From the NCBI GenBank assembly GCA_017405595.1, contig JAFRAC010000003.1, positions 1-64,000 on the forward strand: a stretch of DNA of 64,000 nt. The letters are read 5' to 3'. The notes under the pieces were generated by a model that ran no database searches, was not told where the DNA came from, and saw only the letters and a list, made by a program, of their open reading frames with translations. Shown here piece by piece: positions 46,805-56,975 of this stretch. A program made the translations under genes and the position numbers. The stretch comes from Thermoguttaceae bacterium. GTDB lineage: Bacteria; Planctomycetota; Planctomycetia; Pirellulales; Thermoguttaceae. The stretch's first letter is position 1; each line of letters opens with the position of its first letter.

Positions 46805-49800
46805 ATGATCTCCCGAAATCACGCCCTTCGAATCAGCCTGTCTCTTTTTTTCCTTGTCTTTGCCGCGGCCGGATTTTGGGCCGCCGGGCGGCTTCTTTCC
46901 CAGGAATCGAACGAATCCCAGATTGCCGAAAACAGCGAGGCTCCGATGTCCATTCAGCCCGGTTCTCCTCTCTCTCCCGAAACCGATCCGGTTCCGGCGT
47001 GCGAAAAGATGATTGCCGAAGACGCGTTTTATCTGGACGTGTACAACATCCTTTTCCCCTGGATTACGAGTCCTCAAACCGAATCCCCGTCTCTGGCGCG
47101 CGCGGTCGAACTGTGCCGTATTTCACTCGACAGGCTCGGCCGCGGTGATGAGATCGATGCGTTCCTCGAAAAAACGGTTGAAGCGCATCCGAACGACTGG
47201 CGTGTTCTCGCGGCGGCCGCCTCGCAGTACGACACTCTTTCCGACTGGGGCGTTCTGCGCGGCGGGGTCTTCATCCGCGGGTTCGGGGGACCCGATTCGG
47301 TGAGCGCTTCCGCACGCGACCGTGTTACGGCCTTGCGCCTTTTTGTGCGTGCGATGGATCTCCTCGAAAAACAGCGCGCGGCCGAACCGGTCGATCCGAA
47401 ACTGGTCTTTGACTTCTATTGCGAGTTCGCCCGCGTCTGCGGCGAGGTCCAATGCCCCCTTTTGCAGAAACTGACCGATCTGGAAACCCTTCCCGACTAT
47501 GCCGAAGAAATCCCCGGCTGGAGCCTGAGACACTGGGCGCCGGCCGACGAAAACGGCAATCCGGTCTTCTACGATCTGCCCGAATCGTTCGCGGCCGCGA
47601 AGAATGACGGGCAGCGGTGGCGGTTCCTTCTCGAAAAGGCGGCGGCCAGCGGTGCGCCCGACGCTGCGGAAGCGCGGCTCATCTTTGCGAATTTCCTGAT
47701 CGACCAGTTCGGTTCCCAGACGCTCGCCGACTTCAGGAATCTTGTTGACCGCAGGGATAGCGAAACAGAGGAAAAAGGCACCTCTTCCCTGGCCGCGATC
47801 GGGTCCCTGACAACGCTGACCGACAATGAGACGATCGCCCGTCTGGCCTCCGGAATCAAGCGGTTCCCCTTTCCCGAAGGACAGAATCCGCTGACCATCT
47901 ACCGTTCGGTGATGGAAGACGGGCAGGCGTCACTCGACGCGCGCACCCGCGCCGCCAGCGATTTGGCCCGCGTCTACATGAACCGCCGTCAGTATGTCAA
48001 GGCCGAAGAAGTCTACCGGGAGATGGCCAGGCTCGAGGGCGAAAACCAGGTTCCGGAACCGGAACGGGTCGCCAGACGGGAACTCGAAATGCTGATCGGC
48101 AACTACGGCGCTTTCGCACCGGTTCCGAAGCAGACCGCCGGGGGCGGCGCCTCGTTCCTCTGGCTCTACCGAAACGGCCGGAAGGCGCGGTTCCGTGTTC
48201 AGGAGATCGACCTGCGCCAATTTTTAAAGGACGCGGTCGCCTACCTGCAGGAAGCGGCGAAAAACCCGCCCGAAGACTGGAACGGCGACAAGGTCCGTCT
48301 CGAAAATATCGGCTGGAAACTCCTGAACGATCCCGAAACCGCGCGGAAATACCTGTCGAGCGATATTGCCGACTGGTCCGTCGATCTGGAGCCGGCGCCC
48401 GGCCATCAAGATACACAAATGCGCGTCGATTTTCCGATCGAAAAGCCGGGCGCGTACCTGCTGCGCGGCAAGATGGAAAACGGCAATTCCGACGCGATTG
48501 TGGTCTGGCTGAGCGATACCGCGATTCTGAAAAAACAGGTGCAGGGGAAGACCCTCTGGTATGTGGCCGACGCGAAGAGCGGCGCTCCGGTTCCCGACGC
48601 CGAAATCCGCTTTTTCGGTTTTACGGTTGAGCGGATCGCCGCGCGCCGCGAGGGAACCGCCTCGACCGGGTCCGAGAACACCCGCTGGCGTGTGCGCACC
48701 GACGAAAAAACAGTGCGCGTCAACCAGGACGGCTGGGTGATGACCGATATCAGCCAGCTGAATCCCCGCCTGCACTGGCTCGCCGAAGCGGCCGTCCCCA
48801 CCGAAGAGGGTTTCGGCCGGTTCGCGGTCAGCGGGTTTGAGAACATCTGGTACGACCATTTCGAAAACTCCTTTTTCCGGCTCGACCGCGCCTGTTTCCT
48901 TTCGGACCGGCCGATCTACCGGCCGAACGATACCGTTCATTTTCGGTTTCAGGCGGCGACAAGCCGATACGATCTGCCTGAAACATGGACCTGGCAGGGA
49001 CAGCCCGCGCGGCTGGTGATCATGGGGCCCGGCGGGAAAGAGCTCGTCTCGAAAGAGGTCGCCCTCGACGAAACCGGGGGTTGGGAAGATTCCCTCGAAA
49101 CCGACGAATCGTTCAACCTCGGCACATATACGTTCCGGCTCGATGTGTTAAACGATTCGGCCAAACGCGGTTCGGCCCGCATGTGGCGTTCAATCGGGTC
49201 GGGGAGCGTTTCCCTCGAAGAGTATCGGAAACCGGAATTTGAAGTGACGGTCGAAACTCCCGAGACTCCGGTTTCGCTCGGCGGAAAGTTTACCGTCAAG
49301 GCGCGTGCCGGCTACTATTTCGGAAGCCCGGTAACGCACGCCCGCGCCCGATGGCGCGTCATACGTTCCCGCGCCGAAACGGTTTTCTATCCTGTCCGGC
49401 GCTGGGACTGGCTTTACGGGAACGGCTACGGCTGGCTTGCTCCCGATGCGCCGTGGTATCCCGGCTGGCGGGAGTGGGCGGTGTCGTGCCCGGTTCCGTT
49501 CCGGCCCTATCGCGGCGAATCGGCCGAAATCGTCGATTCGGGTGAATCCGAACTGGGGGAGGACGGTACGGTCGAGATCCCGATCGACACCTCGGTTGCC
49601 TCTCAGCTCTATCCCGACACCGACCAGTCTTACGAGGTGATTGTCGAGGTGACCGACGCCTCGCGCCGCCTCGTACAGGGGTCGGGGAAAGTCCTTGTTG
49701 TGAAAAAGCCGTTTGAGGTCACGACGTGGGCGCACCGCGGTTTTTATCTGCCGCAAAGCCAGATCGACTACACTGTTTCGGCACGACGCGCCGACGGAAA

Positions 49801-52800
49801 GCCGGTCAGCGGCCGGGGACGGGTGACCGTCAGCCGGGTGCGTCTGGTGAAAGATCCTGCCGACCCCCAAAAACGCCTGCCGCAGGAGACGCCTGTCCTT
49901 TCCGAAGAGATGTCGATCGGCACCGAGGGGGAAGGGACGATATCGTTTACCCTTTCCGAACCGGGGCTTTACCGGTTTGTCTGCGCCGTTGACGACGGCA
50001 GCGGGAACCGCGCCGAAGGGGGATCGCTCATTACGGTGACGGGGCCCGGCGGCGCTCTCGACGAAGAGGCTTCCGGGTCGAATCCGATCGACCTTGTTCT
50101 GGAAAAGCCGGAATACCGCCCGGGCGAAAAGGCGCGCCTGCGCGTCAGCGCTCCGATTTCCGACGCGACGGTTCTTCTGTTCGTCCGCAGCGAAGACGGA
50201 AATGCCGGTTCGCCGGAACTGCTGCGGCTTCACGGGGGGAGCGCGTTTTACGAACTGGAAATCACCGACGCCGATATGCCGAACATTTGGGTGGAGGCCG
50301 TGACGTTTGCCGGCGGCCGCTTCTACTCGGCATCGAAAAATATTCCTGTTCCTCCGACAACGCGCGTTCTCGATGTTGCCGTCACACCCGACCGGCCGGC
50401 GTACAAACCGGGCGAACACGCCGTCATGAAAATCCGTGTGACCGATCCCGACGGGAATCCGGTGACCGGGGCGGTTACCGCCGCCGTTTACGACCGTTCG
50501 CTCGATGGACTGATCGCCGGCGGCGCGCTCGACCTGAAGAAATTCTTTTGGGACTGGACGCGCGGCTGTTCCGCCCGGCAGCAGCACACATTGGACCGCC
50601 TGTTCTATCCGATCGACTTCGCGCAGAAGAGCACCATGCAGCCGCTTGGAGTTTTTGACGACATCTTCTGCGAAGAGGAACTGGCCGCCGGTCCGGTCAT
50701 GAAGAATTCTTTCAGCCGGAGCGTTGCCGCGCTTTCGGGTTCTGTCGGCTTCGACATGAACAGCGCCGCAATGCCGGCTCCGGCGGCCGCGCCGATGCTT
50801 GCCGCCGGAGTGCGCGCCGAATCGGCGATGGCCGACGATGCCAAAGGTTTCGGCGAAGGGGGTGCGGAAGCCCCGGTTCAAATCCGAAGCGAGTTTGCCG
50901 ATACCGCGCTCTGGGCCGGTCAGGTGAAAACCGATGAAAACGGCGAAGCGGAACTTTCGTTCGATATGCCCGAGAACATCACTTCGTGGAAGGTCCGTGT
51001 CTGGTCGTTCGCACCCGGCACGCGCGTCGGCGAAGGCGAGTCCGAAACCGTAACACGCAAAAACCTGATCCTGCGGATGCAGCGGCCCCGTTTCTTAACG
51101 CAGACCGACACCGTTCTGCTTTCCGCGGTCGTGCATAACTACACCTCTTCGGATCAGAAGACCCAGGTGACCCTGTCGGCCGACAGCGGGGCGGACGGCG
51201 CTCCCCTGTTAAAACTGCGCAGCGGGACACCGGCGGTCCAGGAAGTGCTGATTCCCGCGGGGGGGCAGGCGCGCGTCGACTGGCAGGTCGATGCCGCGCT
51301 TGCCGGAAGTGTGCCGCTGGTGATGACGGCGCGCTCGGCCGACGATGCCGACGGCGTCCGCGAATCGATTCCGATCTACCTGCACGGAATCAAAAAGCAG
51401 GAGGCCGTTTCGGGAATGATTCCTCCGGCGCCCGAAGGGGATGCCGGGCCGCGCGAATACCTGTTCCGGATGACGGTTCCCGCCGAACGGATCGCCGACC
51501 AGACGGTTCTCACGGTCCGCTATTCCCCCTCGCTGGCCGGCGCGATGCTCGACGCGATCCCCTACCTGACCGATTATCCGTACGGCTGTACCGAGCAGAC
51601 GCTGAACCGTTTCTTGCCGACCGTGCTGATCCGCAAACTCCTGACCGATTCGGGGATCGATCTTGCCGCGATCGAATCGCATATCGCCAACCTCAACCCG
51701 CAGGAATTGGGGGACGCGCAGACAAGACGCGCCGGATGGCAGAAACAGCGTCTCAATATGTTCGGCGAACCGGCCGATGGCACTTCCCGCCGCAATCCGG
51801 TCTTTTCGTCGGCCGAGGTCACCCGCCGTGTTAAAGAGGGGGTCGCCCGCCTTGAAGAGCTCCAGTGCGGCGACGGCGGCTGGGGCTGGTTCGGCGGCTG
51901 GGGCGAACATTCCGATCCCCATCTGACCGCGCTGGTGACCGGCGGTCTTTACCAGGCCCTGAGCGCGGGGGTCGATGTGCCCGAAGACGTTCTCAGCGGG
52001 GGACGCGAATGGCTGAAACAGTATCTCTTTAACGAACACGCCAAACTCCGAAAAGGGAAAGAGGCCGCGCAGGATCCGAATCGAAAACCGGATCCCGACG
52101 CCAAGACGGCGGTTACGCCGAACGATGTGCTGGTCTATTCGACGCTCCAGGAATCGGCAACCGAAAAGGGGAGCGAGGAATACGAGCAGATGATCACCGA
52201 AATGGGGAATTTCATCTACGAGGACCGCGCCTCCCTTCCGCCCTATACCCTTTCGCTCTACGGAATCACGCTGGCTATCGATATCGACGTCAAGAGCGAG
52301 AAGATTTCCGAAGAGAAGAAGGAGAGCGAACTTGCCCGGCTCCTGGCCGATTCGGTTGAAACGGACCGGCAGCGCCTCGATACCGTTGTCCGTATGCTCC
52401 GGCAGTACGTGAAGACCGACGAAGCGAATCAGACGGCCTGGCTCGACCTGAGCGGCACCGGCGCGTACCGCTGGTTCTGGTACGGCAGCGGAAACGAAAC
52501 CGAGGCGGCTTTCCTGAGACTCCTCGACCGGACCGACCATAACGATCCCCTTCTGCCGCAGCTGATTAAACACATTTTAAACAGCCGGAAAAACGCCTGC
52601 TGCTGGGATTCGACGCGCGATACGGCCTATTGCCTTGCCGCCTTCTGCGAATATCTTGAACATAGCCAGGAGCTGACGGGCGGGGGAACGGTCGAGATTT
52701 ACGTGGACGGCGCGCTTGCCAAGAGCGAGACGATCACACCCGAAAACGTCTTTGAGATCGATAACACGCTGGTCCTTGCCGGACCGGAACTCGGCGCCGG

Positions 52801-53368
52801 CACGCACGAGATCAGGATACGGTATACGGGCGCGGGTCCCCTCTACTGCAACGGCTATCTTGCCAATTTCACCCTGGAGCCGTTTATCCGCAAGGCGGGT
52901 CTCGAAACCGAAATCACCCGAACCTACTGGAAACTGACCGAAGACGGTTCGGCCGAAGAGACCGCGATCGCTTCGAACGGCTCGCTCGCGCAGCAGCGCG
53001 TTCAGAAATACAGAAAAGAACGGCTCGAAGACGGCGCATCGGTGAAAAGCGGCGATCTTATCGAGGTCGAGCTGAACGTGCTGAGCCGGAACAGCTACGA
53101 GTCGATTCTGATCGAGGACCGGAAACCGGCCGGATTCGAACCGGTCGATCCGGTCAGCGGTTATCAGGACGGGGCTTATGTTGAGTACCGCGATGCGCGG
53201 GTCTGCTTCTTTGTCCATCATCTGCGGCAGGGAACGCATACCATGCGCTACCGCCTCCGCGCCGAAACGCCCGGTACCGTCAGCGCGCTGCCGGCAACGG
53301 TCGAGGGGATGTACGCTCCCGAACTGCGCGGAAACTCGGACGAGTTCCAGACGACGGTCACCGATTGA
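46805..53368 (+). CDS. Giant bacterial alpha-2-macroglobulin with thioester
   Basis: The protein is 2187 residues with an N-terminal membrane anchor/signal (residues ~8-30). An N-terminal helical/TPR-like region (to ~560) is followed by MG2-type beta-sandwich domains from ~600 (SDRPIYRPNDTVHF), a putative bait region near 1290-1345 rich in Ala/Pro/Met, the A2M complement-like domain (from ~1350, ALWAGQVKTDENGEAEL), and the thioester GCTEQ with Cys1595 inside an alpha-toroid (to ~2010). A receptor-binding-like C-terminus ends the chain. It traps proteases by covalent attachment. It stands alone; no pbpC gene, often linked to other bacterial A2Ms, is present. Confidence 0.93.
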   Translation: MISRNHALRISLSLFFLVFAAAGFWAAGRLLSQESNESQIAENSEAPMSIQPGSPLSPETDPVPACEKMIAEDAFYLDVYNILFPWITSPQTESPSLARAVELCRISLDRLGRGDEIDAFLEKTVEAHPNDWRVLAAAASQYDTLSDWGVLRGGVFIRGFGGPDSVSASARDRVTALRLFVRAMDLLEKQRAAEPVDPKLVFDFYCEFARVCGEVQCPLLQKLTDLETLPDYAEEIPGWSLRHWAPADENGNPVFYDLPESFAAAKNDGQRWRFLLEKAAASGAPDAAEARLIFANFLIDQFGSQTLADFRNLVDRRDSETEEKGTSSLAAIGSLTTLTDNETIARLASGIKRFPFPEGQNPLTIYRSVMEDGQASLDARTRAASDLARVYMNRRQYVKAEEVYREMARLEGENQVPEPERVARRELEMLIGNYGAFAPVPKQTAGGGASFLWLYRNGRKARFRVQEIDLRQFLKDAVAYLQEAAKNPPEDWNGDKVRLENIGWKLLNDPETARKYLSSDIADWSVDLEPAPGHQDTQMRVDFPIEKPGAYLLRGKMENGNSDAIVVWLSDTAILKKQVQGKTLWYVADAKSGAPVPDAEIRFFGFTVERIAARREGTASTGSENTRWRVRTDEKTVRVNQDGWVMTDISQLNPRLHWLAEAAVPTEEGFGRFAVSGFENIWYDHFENSFFRLDRACFLSDRPIYRPNDTVHFRFQAATSRYDLPETWTWQGQPARLVIMGPGGKELVSKEVALDETGGWEDSLETDESFNLGTYTFRLDVLNDSAKRGSARMWRSIGSGSVSLEEYRKPEFEVTVETPETPVSLGGKFTVKARAGYYFGSPVTHARARWRVIRSRAETVFYPVRRWDWLYGNGYGWLAPDAPWYPGWREWAVSCPVPFRPYRGESAEIVDSGESELGEDGTVEIPIDTSVASQLYPDTDQSYEVIVEVTDASRRLVQGSGKVLVVKKPFEVTTWAHRGFYLPQSQIDYTVSARRADGKPVSGRGRVTVSRVRLVKDPADPQKRLPQETPVLSEEMSIGTEGEGTISFTLSEPGLYRFVCAVDDGSGNRAEGGSLITVTGPGGALDEEASGSNPIDLVLEKPEYRPGEKARLRVSAPISDATVLLFVRSEDGNAGSPELLRLHGGSAFYELEITDADMPNIWVEAVTFAGGRFYSASKNIPVPPTTRVLDVAVTPDRPAYKPGEHAVMKIRVTDPDGNPVTGAVTAAVYDRSLDGLIAGGALDLKKFFWDWTRGCSARQQHTLDRLFYPIDFAQKSTMQPLGVFDDIFCEEELAAGPVMKNSFSRSVAALSGSVGFDMNSAAMPAPAAAPMLAAGVRAESAMADDAKGFGEGGAEAPVQIRSEFADTALWAGQVKTDENGEAELSFDMPENITSWKVRVWSFAPGTRVGEGESETVTRKNLILRMQRPRFLTQTDTVLLSAVVHNYTSSDQKTQVTLSADSGADGAPLLKLRSGTPAVQEVLIPAGGQARVDWQVDAALAGSVPLVMTARSADDADGVRESIPIYLHGIKKQEAVSGMIPPAPEGDAGPREYLFRMTVPAERIADQTVLTVRYSPSLAGAMLDAIPYLTDYPYGCTEQTLNRFLPTVLIRKLLTDSGIDLAAIESHIANLNPQELGDAQTRRAGWQKQRLNMFGEPADGTSRRNPVFSSAEVTRRVKEGVARLEELQCGDGGWGWFGGWGEHSDPHLTALVTGGLYQALSAGVDVPEDVLSGGREWLKQYLFNEHAKLRKGKEAAQDPNRKPDPDAKTAVTPNDVLVYSTLQESATEKGSEEYEQMITEMGNFIYEDRASLPPYTLSLYGITLAIDIDVKSEKISEEKKESELARLLADSVETDRQRLDTVVRMLRQYVKTDEANQTAWLDLSGTGAYRWFWYGSGNETEAAFLRLLDRTDHNDPLLPQLIKHILNSRKNACCWDSTRDTAYCLAAFCEYLEHSQELTGGGTVEIYVDGALAKSETITPENVFEIDNTLVLAGPELGAGTHEIRIRYTGAGPLYCNGYLANFTLEPFIRKAGLETEITRTYWKLTEDGSAEETAIASNGSLAQQRVQKYRKERLEDGASVKSGDLIEVELNVLSRNSYESILIEDRKPAGFEPVDPVSGYQDGAYVEYRDARVCFFVHHLRQGTHTMRYRLRAETPGTVSALPATVEGMYAPELRGNSDEFQTTVTD

Positions 53369-53410
53369 ACCGGCAGTCCGTGCGTGATGCTGTTCCCGTC
53401 CGGGAAATGA

Positions 53411-53453
53411 CGCGGGCCCGCCGCCGATTTTAAAGCGGCGGGCCCGCGGTTTT
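53411..53453 (+). terminator. Strong terminator after the macroglobulin gene
   Basis: CGCGGGCCCGCCGC (53411-53424) pairs with GCGGCGGGCCCGCG (53435-53448), a 14-bp perfect stem with a 10-nt loop, followed by GTTTTCATTT. Confidence 0.88.
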
Positions 53454-53527
53454 CATTTCATGGACCGGCGGCTTTTCCGGGGGGTCAGCATTCGATTTCT
53501 GAAAGTCCGATTAAGAGACTCTTATAA

Positions 53528-55321
<1,794 letters not shown>

Positions 55322-55325
55322 CCCG

Positions 55326-56861
55326 ATGAACAAAATCCTGATCATTGACTTTGGCGGCCAATATAACCAGCTGATCGCCCGCCGCGTGCGCGAACAGCAT
55401 GTGTATTGCGAAGTGCGTCCTCACACGATGACGCTCGAAGAGATCCGCCGTTTTCAGCCGATCGGCATCATCTTTACCGGCGGACCGCACAGCGTCTATC
55501 TGCCCGATGCGCCGAAACCGGACCCGGGCGTTTTCACACTCGGGGTACCGATCCTCGGAATCTGTTACGGCTGCCAGCTTCTCACGCAGGAACTGGGCGG
55601 AACGGTCACCCCCGCGCGGGAGGATTCCGCCCGTGAATACGGAAAGACGCAAACCTCCTTTGATCCGGCATGCCCGCTTTTTCACGGTCTTCCCGAAAGC
55701 AGCGTGACCTGGATGAGTCACGGGGACTACGTGGCCCGTATTCCCGAAGGTTTTTGCCTGACCGCGCGGTCGGCGGCATGTCCCACGGCCGCGATGAGCG
55801 ATGAATCCCGGCGCTTTTACGGCGTGCAGTTTCATCCGGAAGTGAACCACACCGAGTACGGCCTCGAGATTCTGCACAACTTTCTTTTCGGCATCTGCCG
55901 GGCCGCCGGCGACTGGACCATGGCCGATTTCAAACGACGTGTGATCGGCGAGCTTCGCGGGCGGATTCAGGACGGCCGCGTGCTCCTGGCGCTTTCGGGG
56001 GGAGTCGATTCCTCGGTGCTGGCCGCCCTGCTCAGCGAAGCGGTCGGACATCAGCTGAACTGTGTTTTCGTCGATCACGGTCTGCTGCGGAAAAACGAGG
56101 GGGACGAGGTGGAATCCGCGTTTTCGGGCCGGAAACTCGCCTTTCGCCGCGTTAACGCCCAAACCCGTTTTCTCAGCCGCCTGAAAGGCGTCACCGAACC
56201 GGAAGAGAAACGGCATCGGGTCGGCGAGGAGTTTATCCGGGTCTTTGAAGACGAGGCGAAAGCGATCGGCAAAGTCGATTATCTTGCGCAGGGAACGATC
56301 TATCCCGATGTGATCGAGTCGGGTCTGGGGCAGTCCGCGGTCATTAAAAGCCATCACAATGTGGGCGGGCTGCCCGACCATGTCGAGTTCCGGGAGATTC
56401 TCGAACCGCTCCGTCTGCTTTTCAAAGACGAGGTGCGCCAGCTCGGCCGCGAACTGGGACTTCCGGAGTCACTGGTTTCGCGCCAGCCTTTCCCCGGAGT
56501 CGGTCTTGCCATCCGCGTGATCGGCGAGGTGACCGAAGAGAAACTTTCCCTTCTGCGGGAAGCCGACGCGATTTTCCGGGACGAAATGGCGCGTGCCGGG
56601 CTCGATCGGATGTCGAGCCAGTATTTCGCGGTCCTGACCAATCTCCGGTCGGTCGGCGTCATGGGGGACGGGCGCAGTTACGATTACGCCGTGGCGCTGC
56701 GCAGCGTGCAGACTTCCGATTTTATGACCGCCGACTGGTCGCGGCTCCCCTACGAACTGCTCGACCGCGTTTCGGTGCGTATTGTCAACGAAGTACACGG
56801 CGTCAACCGCGTCCTTTACGATGTGACCTCCAAACCTCCGGCAACCGTCGAGTATGAGTGA
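55326..56861 (+). CDS. guaA: GMP synthase (glutamine-hydrolysing)
   Basis: The protein is 511 residues. The class I amidotransferase domain has [14 protein letters not shown], Cys80 in GICYGCQL and the GVQFHPEV His-Glu. The ATP-pyrophosphatase P-loop SGGVDSSV and the C-terminal dimerisation domain with [12 protein letters not shown] follow. It converts XMP to GMP, completing the route begun by guaB at 23750. Probably co-transcribed with pyrG from the promoter at 53553-53580. Confidence 0.97.
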   Translation: MNKILIIDFGGQYNQLIARRVREQHVYCEVRPHTMTLEEIRRFQPIGIIFTGGPHSVYLPDAPKPDPGVFTLGVPILGICYGCQLLTQELGGTVTPAREDSAREYGKTQTSFDPACPLFHGLPESSVTWMSHGDYVARIPEGFCLTARSAACPTAAMSDESRRFYGVQFHPEVNHTEYGLEILHNFLFGICRAAGDWTMADFKRRVIGELRGRIQDGRVLLALSGGVDSSVLAALLSEAVGHQLNCVFVDHGLLRKNEGDEVESAFSGRKLAFRRVNAQTRFLSRLKGVTEPEEKRHRVGEEFIRVFEDEAKAIGKVDYLAQGTIYPDVIESGLGQSAVIKSHHNVGGLPDHVEFREILEPLRLLFKDEVRQLGRELGLPESLVSRQPFPGVGLAIRVIGEVTEEKLSLLREADAIFRDEMARAGLDRMSSQYFAVLTNLRSVGVMGDGRSYDYAVALRSVQTSDFMTADWSRLPYELLDRVSVRIVNEVHGVNRVLYDVTSKPPATVEYE

Positions 56862-56975
56862 CCGGAAAGGCCGTCTTAACCGTTTGCGAAAAGATCTTTT
56901 CGAAGAGAGCGCCTTTACGCCCGATGTCTGGCCCGGACCGCCCCGCCGGCGCGGTTCCCGTCCCATTTAACGGGA

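Noticed and set aside
49190-50881. 563-codon antisense frame inside the macroglobulin gene
   Set aside because: The sense strand encodes continuous macroglobulin domains; the antisense product is low-complexity Arg/Gly/His.
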